Of a DNA stretch of 64,000 nucleotides, positions 18,665 through 28,056 are shown piece after piece. Under the pieces are notes generated by a model that made no database searches, was not told the origin of the DNA, and was given only the letters and a program-made list of their open reading frames with translations. The stretch spans positions 62,001-126,000 of the forward strand of contig JAFMVE010000005.1 in NCBI GenBank assembly GCA_025499705.1, given 5' to 3'. Made by a program: the position numbers and the translations under genes. Position 1 is the stretch's first letter, and every line of letters begins with the position of its first letter. The stretch comes from Carboxylicivirga caseinilyticus (GTDB lineage: Bacteria; Bacteroidota; Bacteroidia; Bacteroidales; Marinilabiliaceae).

Positions 18665-21385
18665 ATGAAGAAACACCATTTAATCATTGTATTCACAGTT
18701 GCACTTAGCATCTTAATATATGTACTGATACAGCTTACCAGATTCAAAGACTTTGATCACAATGAAAGTTCAATAAAATATATACCTACAAATGCCGGCA
18801 TCATAATAAAGGCACGAAGCTTAAGCTACCTAAAACAACAGCTTAACGAACAAATAGATTTTGCTGATGAATTAAATTCATCAGAACTCATTAAAAGCGC
18901 TCTATCTCCTTTCTCCTTAATTGATTCATTAAATCAGATTGAAGGATTTTCGTTAAATGATTTAAGTAAACATCCAGTATATATCTCAATTCACGGACAA
19001 GGAAAAAACAGTGTTAAAACTCAATATATTATTGAATTACAAAACAAAAAGGAGTCTGCTGCAATTATAGATTTCATTGAAAACACTTTATCAAAAAGGT
19101 ACACAATCACTCAAAGAAAATACAACTCTGCCAATATTTTTGAAGTTAAAGATAATATCAAAAACTCTGCTTTTGTATGTGTAAAAGAAGGATTAACAAT
19201 AATTAGTGAATCAGCGCTTTTGATTGAGGCAACACTCAGACAAATGGATGCGGATGAAGATTGGACTACCTCTGATTCCTTTCAGAAGGTTAAAAAAACT
19301 GCAGGAGCCGGATCTAACATTAATATTTACATTAATTTTTCATCCTTCGCAGAGATTCTTTCTCCTATTACCAACCCCAAAGCAAACTCTCAGATTGAGA
19401 AAATTAAAAAACAGTCAGAATGGGGTGAACTGGATCTTGAAGTAAAAAACAACAGCCTATTATTTAATGGCTTTTTAACTGAGGGATCCGATGGCATCTT
19501 TTCAACCATCATAAGTAATTCGAAAACCACCAGACGAAATATTTTGCAATTTATTCCCAGTAATACGAATGCCTATATAACACTGTCACTTAATAAAGGA
19601 GAAGACTTCAACAAGAAGCTATCTACCTATTATCAAGAAAACAATCAAACGAATCCAATCACAACTTTTGAAAAAAAGAATAAGATTGAATTTAGAAATA
19701 TATTTTTTGAATTACTATCCGATGAATTAGCAATAGCTTATGATGGTAATAACCAATCCAAGAACGGATTACTAGTTATTTCACTAAAAAGCCAATCAGA
19801 CGCAGAAAAATCCATCAAAGAATTATTAGTTAAAACAGGTAATTCATCAACACCATTACTTTATAAACCAGACGATGGATTAAGTTATAATATTTATAAA
19901 AGTTTTCAAGAGCCGGTTTTTGAGATGTTGTTTGGTTCATTCTTAAGTGACATCCCAAATAACTATTTCACCTTTTATAAAAATAATCTGGTAATTGCAG
20001 ACAACCCAAAGCAATTAGAACAATTCCTTTATAACAACATACTCAACAAAACCCTTAAATACAATAAAATACACCAAGAGTTTTTAGATAATTTCTCATC
20101 TAAAGATAACCTCTTTGTATTTGCTAAAGCAGGAGCACTACCTCAAACAACTGAACACTTCTTAAAACCTCTTTGGACTGATATTAATCGAACACAATCA
20201 GAATATTTATCGAACTTTTACGCTATTGGAGGGCAATTCAGCGAAACTGGAAATATGATCTATTCGACAGTTTTCCTGCAATATCTTCCAGATAAAATTT
20301 CAGAGCCAGAAACCATATGGCAAAGTTTACTCGACACCCTGGCAATTACCAAACCAACTCTTGTTCTTAATCATTATTCAAATGAAAAAGAAGTTATTAT
20401 TCAGGATGCAAATTACAACTTGTATCTAATGAACAACAATGGACGAATGCTCTGGAAAAAGCCATTGGAAGAGCCAATCTTGGGCGAAATCACTCAAATT
20501 GACTACTATAGAAATAATAAACTACAATATATTTTTAACACTCCGTCTAAAATATATGTTCTTGACAGGAATGGTAATCATGTAGATAACTTTCCTATAA
20601 AGCTACCATCAAAGGCAACTAATGGCATTGCAGTAGTTGACTATGACAACAACATGAACTATCGTTTTTTTATTTCGTGTGAAAACAAAAAAGTATACCT
20701 GTATAACAAAAAAGGGAATATTATACCAGGTTGGAAATTTAACGGAAGCGAAGGCCTCGTACAATTACCAATTCAGCATTTCAGGAGTAACAACAAAGAC
20801 TATATCGTTTTTGCTGATAATCGCAGAAATTACATACTTGACAGGAAAGGAAACATTCGAGTGCCAATTAAAAATGATTTTATTTCCAATTCTCAAAGCC
20901 CATTCTATCTTATCAATAAAAATCAATCCAACGATGCCATTGTAACATCTTCAAAGGATGGACAGATTAAAACCATAAGTCTCAAAACCGGAGAGGTTAA
21001 AAGTACTGATATAGGTCAGATTGATTCCAATCATAAGCTATCTGTATTCCATCAGGGTAATCGGGAAAACTATCTGATTTCAGAATCACAGAAAATTACG
21101 ATTCTAAATAATCGATTTAATGAAGTATTTGAAAAGAAATTTGATCATGAAATTAATACAAGTGTTGACCTCTACCAATTCTCATCTCAAATAACTAAAT
21201 TTGGTGTATCTGAGTTAAATGGCAACAAGATATTCTTAATCAATGGTGATGGATCCGTTTATAAGGGATTCCCGTTAATCGGTAAATCAAGGTTTAGCAT
21301 TGGTTTCCTTAAATCATCATCGGTTAAATTCAATTTGATTGTAGCTGGAGTGAATAACTACCTTTATAACTATAGAGTTGAATAA
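18665..21385 (+). CDS. Large membrane-anchored protein with C-terminal beta-propeller repeats
   Basis: The 906-residue protein has one N-terminal hydrophobic anchor (residues 6-25) and is otherwise predicted to be periplasmic. Residues about 40-560 resemble DUF3352-type proteins (IPTNAGIIIKARSLSYL, NIYINFSSFAEIL, NAYITLSLNKGEDF). Residues about 570-906 carry roughly seven repeats of 35-45 residues, such as NYNLYLMNNNGRMLWKKPL, IYVLDRNGNHVDNFPIKL, KVYLYNKKGNIIPGWKFNG and FLINGDGSVYKGFPLIG, a beta-propeller of the PQQ/FG-GAP kind. I know no function. It lies between porZ and an oxidoreductase gene and overlaps neither upstream gene, so a shared envelope role is only inferred from position. Confidence 0.75.
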   Translation: MKKHHLIIVFTVALSILIYVLIQLTRFKDFDHNESSIKYIPTNAGIIIKARSLSYLKQQLNEQIDFADELNSSELIKSALSPFSLIDSLNQIEGFSLNDLSKHPVYISIHGQGKNSVKTQYIIELQNKKESAAIIDFIENTLSKRYTITQRKYNSANIFEVKDNIKNSAFVCVKEGLTIISESALLIEATLRQMDADEDWTTSDSFQKVKKTAGAGSNINIYINFSSFAEILSPITNPKANSQIEKIKKQSEWGELDLEVKNNSLLFNGFLTEGSDGIFSTIISNSKTTRRNILQFIPSNTNAYITLSLNKGEDFNKKLSTYYQENNQTNPITTFEKKNKIEFRNIFFELLSDELAIAYDGNNQSKNGLLVISLKSQSDAEKSIKELLVKTGNSSTPLLYKPDDGLSYNIYKSFQEPVFEMLFGSFLSDIPNNYFTFYKNNLVIADNPKQLEQFLYNNILNKTLKYNKIHQEFLDNFSSKDNLFVFAKAGALPQTTEHFLKPLWTDINRTQSEYLSNFYAIGGQFSETGNMIYSTVFLQYLPDKISEPETIWQSLLDTLAITKPTLVLNHYSNEKEVIIQDANYNLYLMNNNGRMLWKKPLEEPILGEITQIDYYRNNKLQYIFNTPSKIYVLDRNGNHVDNFPIKLPSKATNGIAVVDYDNNMNYRFFISCENKKVYLYNKKGNIIPGWKFNGSEGLVQLPIQHFRSNNKDYIVFADNRRNYILDRKGNIRVPIKNDFISNSQSPFYLINKNQSNDAIVTSSKDGQIKTISLKTGEVKSTDIGQIDSNHKLSVFHQGNRENYLISESQKITILNNRFNEVFEKKFDHEINTSVDLYQFSSQITKFGVSELNGNKIFLINGDGSVYKGFPLIGKSRFSIGFLKSSSVKFNLIVAGVNNYLYNYRVE

Positions 21386-21386
21386 G

Positions 21387-22376
21387 ATGCAGAAAGTTAG
21401 AATAGGCGTATTAAGTACATCTAATCATTTTATAAAAAGAATTATACTTCCCGTTCAGCAATTGGATAATATTGAATTATATGCAATTGCATCCAGATCT
21501 GAAATAAAAGCTCAGGAGGTTTCTAATGAATTTGGCATTCCGGTCCATTATGGTAATTATGAAGATTTACTAGCAGATGAAAATATTGATGCCATTTATA
21601 TTCCCTTACCTAATCATATGCATGCCGAATGGATAAAGAAGGCAGCAGATGCCGGCAAACACATTCTTTGTGAAAAACCACTCTGTATGAACACAACTGA
21701 GGCCGAAGAAGCTTTGGAGCATACTCAACGTAAAGGTGTATTATTACTTGAGGCGTTCATGTATAAATTTCATCCACAGTGGCAATTGGTTCGCGACATA
21801 ATCAGAACTAACAACATTGGAAAAATAACTTATATACATACATCATTTTCATATAACAATCCTTCAGCAAATAACATTAGAAATATAGCCGAATATGGAG
21901 GAGGCGGGATACGTGATATCGGTTGTTATGCTATCTCAGTCCCAAGATTTATCCTGGATAAGGAACCTTTACAAGTAGTTAGTAACATTATTGAGCATGC
22001 TGACTTTAAAACAGACATGCTTTCATCCTCAATACTAGATTTCGGAGGAACCGTTGCTTCTTTTCATGTTGGCACTACCTCAGACTCATTTCAAAAAGTT
22101 GATATTATTGGTACGGCCGGTCATATCAACATTCATCTTCCATTTAATACCTATTCTGATGTGCCGGCCAAAGTTACTGTATCCACATCAATTGGATCAC
22201 GTGATGTCATTTTTGATCCTGTTGATCAATATGGACTTATGTTTCAGAATTTTGCTGATGCTATTCTAAACAAAACACCACTCCCATTTAGCTCTGATGA
22301 TGCCATTTTAAATCAGAAGGTAATGGATGCTGTTTTCAGGTCGGCACAAAATAAAGGTTGGGAACTTGTTGACTAG
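21387..22376 (+). CDS. Gfo/Idh/MocA family NAD(P)-dependent oxidoreductase
   Basis: I use the ATG at 21387, one base after the upstream stop; an in-frame TTG at 21378 is less likely. The 329-residue product has a Rossmann N-terminus (RIGVLSTSNHFIKRIILP), the family motif CEKPLCMN with its catalytic Lys (about residue 95), and a C-terminal sheet domain starting near 125 (EAFMYKFHPQW). The GIRDIGCYAIS block contains the usual active-site Asp. Substrates in this family are mostly sugars or inositols; the exact one is not predictable. The nucleotide motif is not the plain GxGxxG. The first gene-free stretch over 300 bases follows. Confidence 0.88.
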   Translation: MQKVRIGVLSTSNHFIKRIILPVQQLDNIELYAIASRSEIKAQEVSNEFGIPVHYGNYEDLLADENIDAIYIPLPNHMHAEWIKKAADAGKHILCEKPLCMNTTEAEEALEHTQRKGVLLLEAFMYKFHPQWQLVRDIIRTNNIGKITYIHTSFSYNNPSANNIRNIAEYGGGGIRDIGCYAISVPRFILDKEPLQVVSNIIEHADFKTDMLSSSILDFGGTVASFHVGTTSDSFQKVDIIGTAGHINIHLPFNTYSDVPAKVTVSTSIGSRDVIFDPVDQYGLMFQNFADAILNKTPLPFSSDDAILNQKVMDAVFRSAQNKGWELVD

Positions 22377-22821
22377 TACATGAACTTTTACGAATATAAA
22401 TTGAGGTGTTTATTATTGCAGAGGACTTTCGAAACAGGCCCAATGGCGGTATTTAATCAATTGGTGCAATATAAACATACTATAATCAGAAAGTTTTTAT
22501 GGTAATGTAATTACTTCTCAGAATGGATAATTTGGCAAAAAGAATCAAATCCATTCCTAATCATACTCTCCTCATTAACAACACTTAACATCACTTTAAC
22601 TTAATTTGAAGGAAATTACGAATTCTAACTCACATACTATTTTCATGAATACTTTGAATGTTTTTACCTTCTAAAGCTCTTAAATAGCCCAAAAATGTCG
22701 AACAAATCTTTTTTTTTCCCGTAAGAGCAAGTCGATATGAATTCAAATCTTTAAGTATCTAGTCGCAAAAGGTTGATTTTTTGGCTGTAAAAAGAAAAAT
22801 TAAGACCTTTAAACGAAAAAT

Positions 22822-22845
22822 TATTAGCATATTTAAATGCTAATA
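22822..22845. repeat. Inverted repeat upstream of siaB-like gene
   Basis: TATTAGCAT (22822-22830) and ATGCTAATA (22837-22845) are perfect inverted copies around ATTTAA. They lie 37 bases before the candidate -7 box, a suitable place for a regulator or an RNA hairpin. The region is A+T rich, which raises the odds of a chance repeat. Confidence 0.5.
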
Positions 22846-22881
22846 TTATTTTGAAAGATTGGCTATATATATGGTTCTTGC

Positions 22882-22889
22882 TATTTTTG
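22882..22889 (+). promoter_or_regulatory. Candidate -7 element (TATTTTTG) for siaB-like operon
   Basis: TATTTTTG matches TAnnTTTG and would give a leader of about 55 bases before the ATG at 22952. The nearest upstream TTTG (22850-22853) is 28 bases away, longer than usual. Support is therefore moderate. Confidence 0.4.
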
Positions 22890-22951
22890 TTTCCCGTGTT
22901 TGAGAATAAATGGTAAGAAACCAATAAAGAAAGAATAACACACTTGTAGAC

Positions 22952-23521
22952 ATGGATAAAAAAAATGAAAATCAAGGTTTTCTGGATTTTGCCTACCAGA
23001 TGTACAAAAGCATGAAAACCAATGAGATTAATTTAGTTTACGAAGGTGAGGTAACACAGGAAATCACAAAGACCTTTACATCACTGACGGAAAAAAGTCT
23101 TGCCAAAACTGAAGAATCCAATACGGTTCAGAGAAAAGTATTCAATGTAATGGTTGAGTGCCTTCAGAACATAAGCAAACATGCCGATTCTTTAACTGAC
23201 GAAGAAGACGACAGAAGAGGTATTGTAATGGTAAGTCATGGAGAAGAAAGTTATAACATTATTACAGGTAATGTTATCAAAAATGAGAAAGTTGAAGACC
23301 TGAAAAAAAATCTCGAGCAAGTTAACAGCCTTGATAAAAAAGGACTATCAGACCTTTACAAGCAACAAATGCGAGATGGTAAAATTTCAGAAAAAGGAGG
23401 TGCCGGTCTGGGATTTATCGATATCGCTAAAAAAACAGGAAGTAAACTTGGATATCAGTTTAAAGAACTGAATAATGAGGTTAGCTTTTTTATCTTAACA
23501 TCAACAATTAAACGAACTTAA
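22952..23521 (+). CDS. SiaB-family GHKL-type protein kinase
   Basis: The 189-residue protein has the fold of a small anti-sigma/GHKL ATPase: an N-box-like helix FNVMVECLQNISKHA (about residues 65-79) and a Gly-rich lid GGAGLGFIDIAKK (about 150-162). These match the SiaB family, which in Pseudomonas aeruginosa phosphorylates the partner SiaC on Thr68. The gene lies 11 bases before a SiaC homologue, which supports the assignment. No SiaA phosphatase or SiaD diguanylate cyclase gene is in the window. It heads an apparent operon with a TerB-ABC transporter. Cytoplasmic. Confidence 0.85.
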   Translation: MDKKNENQGFLDFAYQMYKSMKTNEINLVYEGEVTQEITKTFTSLTEKSLAKTEESNTVQRKVFNVMVECLQNISKHADSLTDEEDDRRGIVMVSHGEESYNIITGNVIKNEKVEDLKKNLEQVNSLDKKGLSDLYKQQMRDGKISEKGGAGLGFIDIAKKTGSKLGYQFKELNNEVSFFILTSTIKRT

Positions 23522-23532
23522 ATCATAAATAT

Positions 23533-23913
23533 ATGGAACTTATAAACATTAAGGGAACTGACGATACCCCCAATGTAATACTTGATAAAGACAGTGCTAA
23601 ATTTGAGATTTCAGGCCGATCTCTTCCGGAAGATGTAAATATGTTCTATGAACCTATTCTTAACTGGATTGACGAATACGCCGAATCACCATGTGAAAAA
23701 ACTGAATTTAATTTCAAGCTGGAATACTTTAATACAGCATCATCTAAAATAATTCTTGACATCCTTTTAAAGTTCGAAGAAATTGTTGAGAATGGACATG
23801 ATGTAGTAATCAACTGGCATTATCACGAAGATGAAGAAGATATGTTGGAAGCCGGTGAAGAGTATGCTGACATTGTAGAAATTCCATTTGAATACGTTGC
23901 TTATACCGACTAA
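23533..23913 (+). CDS. SiaC-family (DUF1987) regulatory phosphoprotein
   Basis: The 126-residue protein matches the SiaC/DUF1987 family: TPNVILDKDSAKFEISGRSLPED near the N-terminus and EYFNTASSKIILDILLKFEEI in the middle. Thr68, in FNTASSK, sits at the same number as the Thr68 phosphorylated by SiaB in Pseudomonas. In that system unphosphorylated SiaC activates the diguanylate cyclase SiaD and promotes aggregation. Here the neighbour downstream is an ABC transporter instead of SiaD. The C-terminus is very acidic (HEDEEDMLEAGEEY). It follows the kinase gene by 11 bases. Confidence 0.88.
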   Translation: MELINIKGTDDTPNVILDKDSAKFEISGRSLPEDVNMFYEPILNWIDEYAESPCEKTEFNFKLEYFNTASSKIILDILLKFEEIVENGHDVVINWHYHEDEEDMLEAGEEYADIVEIPFEYVAYTD

Positions 23914-23948
23914 TTAAAAGACACAAAAACACCCCCTACATTTAAACA

Positions 23949-26900
23949 ATGAGTGAAGAAATTCTAAAAGCCCTGATGCAGCTGTTTGGTCTTATTGCCA
24001 AACAAGATGGTGGAGTTGAGGCAAATGAAACTGAATATGTTAAGACTTTCCTTAAACAACAGTTAAGTTCTGATGCTGTAGAGGAATATTTCTCACTGTT
24101 TTTAAAATTTTCAAAGGATTCAAAATTAGGCAAGGACGAACCTGAAGGTACAGTCAAGCTTACATCCATGAAGGATTCGGTGAAGATTCTGGGGATTTGT
24201 AAAAAAATAAATAAGCAACTTAATAAAGAACAAAAAGTAGTTGTTCTTTTGCGTTTGTACGAATTGGTTAATGCCGACCGTAAATTTACAGAACAACGGA
24301 TGGCAATTATCAATACTGTTGCTGACGTATTTAAATTGCCTAAGGAAGAGATTGACGCAATCGAATCCTATACTGTTAATGATGACATAACAAAATTGGA
24401 TCTGACTGATGCAATGGTCATCAACGACAGTAACCAGACATTTAACAATGCAAAACACATACAATGTGGTACCTTACACGGACATGTTTTAATTCTTCGT
24501 GTTAAAAGTGCCGGATTGTACTTCCTCAGATACACGGGGCAGCAAGAATTATTTTTGAATAGCTTGTTGATTAACAATCGTCGTATCTACTTATTTTCGA
24601 AGGGCAGCTTCATTAAATTACCCAAAGGACCTCCTGTATACTATACTGACGTAGTATCTCATTTTTTGGCCGATTCTACTGCATCTAAAATTTCGTATGA
24701 AGTAAAAGATGTGATGTATCAGTTTAAATCCGGAGGCATTGGTCTTCGTGAAATAAACATTTCTGAAGGACAGGGGAAGCTAATTGGTATAATGGGAGCG
24801 AGTGGTGCTGGTAAAACAACGCTACTGAATGTATTATCGGGTATTGAATCTCCAACACAAGGGGAGGTTTTAATCAATGGATACAATCTTCATAAGGAAA
24901 GAGACAAGGTTGAAGGTGTTATTGGTTACATTCCACAGGATGATCTTCTGATAGAAGAACTGACTGTATTTGATAACCTTTATTATAACGCTAAACTTTG
25001 TTTTAAAGACAAAAAAGAAGACGAAATAAAAGAACTGGTTGATAACACTTTAAATAATCTGGGCTTATATGAACGTCGTCATTTAAAAGTTGGTTCGCCA
25101 TTAAACAAAATGATTAGTGGAGGGCAACGTAAAAGGTTGAATATTGCGTTGGAGTTGATTCGCGAACCCGGTATTTTATTTGTTGATGAACCAACATCAG
25201 GTTTATCATCACGCGACTCTGAAAATGTAATGAACCTTCTTCGTGAGTTAGCACTTAAGGGCAAACTTATTTTTGTTGTCATTCACCAACCATCATCGGA
25301 TATCTATAAGATGTTCGATAAAATGTATATTCTTGACACAGGTGGATATCCGGTTTTCTATGGAAACCCAAGCGAGTCGCTTATTTATTTCAAACAACTT
25401 GATGCACAAATCAACAGTGATCAGGGAGAATGTCCGGCCTGTGGTAATCTGAATCCAGAACAGATTTTTAACATCATCGATGCGAATGTTATTGATGAAT
25501 ATGGAAACTATACTAATAAACGGAAAACAAAACCTGAGGAGTGGCATGTTCATTACAAGGAAAATATTGAAATTCCGATCACTGACAGAGTAAATAGCGA
25601 ACCTCCGAAATCACTTAATATTCCTTCCTGGTTTAATCAGTTCAAGATTTACACCATAAGGGATTTCTTTGCTAAAATAAGTAACAAGCAATATATTCTG
25701 CTTAACTTATTGGAAGCACCTCTGCTTGGTTTTATTCTGGCTTATCTGATTCATTACATTGTTGATCCGGAATCAAACGTTTACATCTTCCGTGAGAACG
25801 ATAATATCCCTCCATATTTCTTTATGGGTATTATTGTTGCACTCTTTTTCGGGCTTATTGTAAGTGCTGAAGAAATTTTTAAAGATGCAAAAATACTAAA
25901 GCGGGAATCTTTTCTGAATTTGAGTCGATCAAGTTACCTGGTTTCGAAGATTTTGATTTTGTTTACCATATCGGCAATACAAATGGTTCTGTTTGTGCTG
26001 GTCGGTAATTTTATTCTTGGTATCAAAGGTATGACGCTGGAGTTTTGGTTGGCTTTGTTTTCAATCTCAGCTTTTGCAAATATTTTAGGCTTAATTCTTT
26101 CGGCATCCTTTAACTCCATTGTTACCATTTATATTTTAATACCATTGGTTATGATTCCTCAAATGGTATTGGGTGGAGCAATGTTTACCTTTGACAAGCT
26201 AAATAAAGACTTTACAAGTATTGATAAGGTACCTATTGTTGCAGAGGTAATGCCATCAAGATATATCTATGAAGGCTTGATGGTACATCAGTACAAACAC
26301 AATAATTATCGTAAAAATATTTTCGATACAGAATTAATCAACAGTCAATCTGACTTCAAACAGGTATACTACATTCCTGAATTAGAAGAGATTTTAAATG
26401 ATTGTAGAAAATATTTTCTGGATTCAACAGATCAATCTGAAGAATCATTCATTGCTGATTTAGATTTATTGCATAACGAAATTTCCAAAGAACTTAAAAG
26501 AGTTCCTACAATTGGTTTTGACAAATTAGAGCAGATAAATAAGGAGAGTTTTAACCCTGAACTGGCATCAGAAATAGAAGCGTATCTAAAAACACTTAAA
26601 AGTCATTACAGCAATTTGTTTTTTGAAGCCAATAATAAAATTGACTTATTTATTTCACAGAATTTAAAGCACAACAAAGAAAAATTCAATCGAATCAAAG
26701 ATGATTTCATGAATGAAAGTATCTCAGACATTGTGCGAAAGACCTTCGATAAAAACAAAATTCTGAGAGATGGTAATAAGTTGGTACAGGTGGTTGACCC
26801 TATTTATCAAATTCCTGAACCAGAAAACTTTATCGACTTTAGAACTCATTTCTTTGCTCCACAAAAGTACTTTGCAGGTACATATTTTGACACTTTGTGG

Positions 26901-27014
26901 TTTAATATTACCATTGTTTGGTTATTAACCATTGTTATGTATCTTGCATTATACTTTGATTGGTTAAAGAAATCATTGGATTATCTTGGAGAATTAAAGC
27001 TATTCAAAAAGTAA
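23949..27014 (+). CDS. ABC half-transporter (ABCG-like) with N-terminal TerB and FHA-like domains
   Basis: The 1021-residue protein has in order a TerB-like domain (about 1-140; FGLIAKQDGGVEANETEYV, VNADRKFTEQRMAIIN), a small beta domain resembling FHA (about 165-235), an ATPase domain with Walker A GASGAGKTT (284-292), signature ISGGQRKR (about 388-395), Walker B FVDEPTSGLSS (about 410-420) and H-loop HQPS, and an ABC2/ABCG-type membrane domain from about 575. A helical insert of roughly 200 residues (about 770-985) lies before the last membrane helix and is probably extracytoplasmic. It would act as a homodimer. A CPAC motif occurs near 498. It lies 35 bases after the siaC-like gene and 35 before a lipoprotein gene. 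Confidence 0.88.
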   Translation: MSEEILKALMQLFGLIAKQDGGVEANETEYVKTFLKQQLSSDAVEEYFSLFLKFSKDSKLGKDEPEGTVKLTSMKDSVKILGICKKINKQLNKEQKVVVLLRLYELVNADRKFTEQRMAIINTVADVFKLPKEEIDAIESYTVNDDITKLDLTDAMVINDSNQTFNNAKHIQCGTLHGHVLILRVKSAGLYFLRYTGQQELFLNSLLINNRRIYLFSKGSFIKLPKGPPVYYTDVVSHFLADSTASKISYEVKDVMYQFKSGGIGLREINISEGQGKLIGIMGASGAGKTTLLNVLSGIESPTQGEVLINGYNLHKERDKVEGVIGYIPQDDLLIEELTVFDNLYYNAKLCFKDKKEDEIKELVDNTLNNLGLYERRHLKVGSPLNKMISGGQRKRLNIALELIREPGILFVDEPTSGLSSRDSENVMNLLRELALKGKLIFVVIHQPSSDIYKMFDKMYILDTGGYPVFYGNPSESLIYFKQLDAQINSDQGECPACGNLNPEQIFNIIDANVIDEYGNYTNKRKTKPEEWHVHYKENIEIPITDRVNSEPPKSLNIPSWFNQFKIYTIRDFFAKISNKQYILLNLLEAPLLGFILAYLIHYIVDPESNVYIFRENDNIPPYFFMGIIVALFFGLIVSAEEIFKDAKILKRESFLNLSRSSYLVSKILILFTISAIQMVLFVLVGNFILGIKGMTLEFWLALFSISAFANILGLILSASFNSIVTIYILIPLVMIPQMVLGGAMFTFDKLNKDFTSIDKVPIVAEVMPSRYIYEGLMVHQYKHNNYRKNIFDTELINSQSDFKQVYYIPELEEILNDCRKYFLDSTDQSEESFIADLDLLHNEISKELKRVPTIGFDKLEQINKESFNPELASEIEAYLKTLKSHYSNLFFEANNKIDLFISQNLKHNKEKFNRIKDDFMNESISDIVRKTFDKNKILRDGNKLVQVVDPIYQIPEPENFIDFRTHFFAPQKYFAGTYFDTLWFNITIVWLLTIVMYLALYFDWLKKSLDYLGELKLFKK

Positions 27015-27049
27015 CCTTTTCCAGGTATACCGTGTATAACAAAGCTAAA

Positions 27050-27988
27050 ATGAAATTTAAATTTACAAATATGTTAAAAAAGTTCACTTACTTAACCCTT
27101 ACACTAGCAGGTGTATTTTTAATGACTGCTTGTGGAGGATCATCGAACAAGGGCGGATCGTCATCTGACGAACTAACTTTTAATGATTCATTGGCTAATA
27201 CAGCACCACTTGAGCTTTCACAGGAGGTAATGAGTGATGTAATTCAAAATATCTCTTCACCTGTTGAAATGGCAGCATTAATTAAATCAACCGGAGTGGA
27301 GTTCTCACAAAGGATTTTAAATAGCACTAACCAAACCGATCAATATAACACAAGCTTTAAAAGAGCTTTGAATCTTGGTGTTTATAGTGCTGATTTGGGT
27401 TACATTAATACATTTGACAAAAACACGATTGTAATTGATTATCTGGTTGCAGTAAAATCATTGGCAGAAGGAATTAAAGTTGGACAGTTTTTTGATTTTA
27501 ATTCATTAAAAAGACTTGCGACCAATAGTAATAATCTTGATTCATTGATGCAGATCTCTATTTCCAGCTTCAATAAGATGGATTCTTACCTACGTAGTCA
27601 AAATCGTAGCAATGTTTCTTCACTTATTATCACAGGAGCCTGGATTGAAGGTTTATACATCACAGGAAAAGTTATTGAACAAACGAATGATGAAAATTTA
27701 ATCAAGCGTATTGGTGAGCAGAAAGATATCATTAATATTCTTGAAATTATTTTGAAGAACTATAGCAGTCAACCAAATTTTTCAGAGTTAGCTGATCAGC
27801 TTGGTAATTTGAAAGAGGCTTATAAAGATGTTAAGATAACAACTGAAGTTGGTGAACCAACTACTGTTGAGAAAGATGGTAAACTGGTAATCATTCAGGA
27901 TGAGATCAGCCATATTGAAATTACACCTGAGCAAGTAACTGCCATCATCGCTGAGATCAATGCTTTACGTGAATTCATTGTGTCATAA
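27050..27988 (+). CDS. Helical lipoprotein of unknown function
   Basis: Two starts fit: ATG at 27050 (MKFKFTNMLKK) or 27071 (MLKKFTYL); both give a lipoprotein signal ending LMTAC. A farther in-frame ATG at 26960 lies within the transporter gene and gives no signal, so it is unlikely. The mature part is mainly helical (EVMSDVIQNISSPVEMAALIKSTGVEFS, RALNLGVYSADLGYIN, GAWIEGLYITGKVIEQ) with a Ser/Gly-rich linker after the lipid Cys. I do not recognise a characterised family. It follows the TerB-ABC gene by 35 bases, so it may be a periplasmic partner of the transporter (inference). Confidence 0.8.
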   Translation: MKFKFTNMLKKFTYLTLTLAGVFLMTACGGSSNKGGSSSDELTFNDSLANTAPLELSQEVMSDVIQNISSPVEMAALIKSTGVEFSQRILNSTNQTDQYNTSFKRALNLGVYSADLGYINTFDKNTIVIDYLVAVKSLAEGIKVGQFFDFNSLKRLATNSNNLDSLMQISISSFNKMDSYLRSQNRSNVSSLIITGAWIEGLYITGKVIEQTNDENLIKRIGEQKDIINILEIILKNYSSQPNFSELADQLGNLKEAYKDVKITTEVGEPTTVEKDGKLVIIQDEISHIEITPEQVTAIIAEINALREFIVS

Positions 27989-27989
27989 A

Positions 27990-28019
27990 TTTGAATAATC
28001 TTTAAAAAGTTTATTTTTG
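27990..28019 (+). promoter_or_regulatory. Bacteroidota-type promoter before the secreted protein gene
   Basis: TTTG (27990-27993), an 18-base spacer and TATTTTTG (28012-28019) match the -33/-7 consensus well. The predicted start of transcription is about 30 bases before the ATG at 28057. The small gene may thus be expressed separately from the siaB-like operon. Confidence 0.6.
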
Positions 28020-28056
28020 TCACATTAATTTTACTGATCCACATAAAATTACGAAC

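Larger units (their letters stand above)
22377..22951. other. Gene-poor intergenic stretch with regulatory candidates
   Basis: These 575 bases contain no convincing gene; a 74-residue minus-strand frame at 22751-22975 is hydrophobic, A+T-driven and overlaps the next gene start. The stretch holds a nine-base inverted repeat at 22822-22845 and a TAnnTTTG box at 22882-22889 before the siaB-like gene. I see no terminator after the oxidoreductase gene and no tRNA. Confidence 0.6.

Noticed and set aside
22751..22975. Minus-strand frame of 74 residues in the long intergenic gap
   Set aside because: It is a product of A+T-rich sequence, hydrophobic without pattern, and overlaps the siaB-like start and promoter box.
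24126..24464. Minus-strand frame inside the TerB domain of the ABC gene
   Set aside because: It is antisense to a well-supported coding region.
26960..27049. Earlier ATG for the lipoprotein gene
   Set aside because: It would put 30 residues inside the ABC gene in front of a proper lipoprotein signal and would hide that signal.
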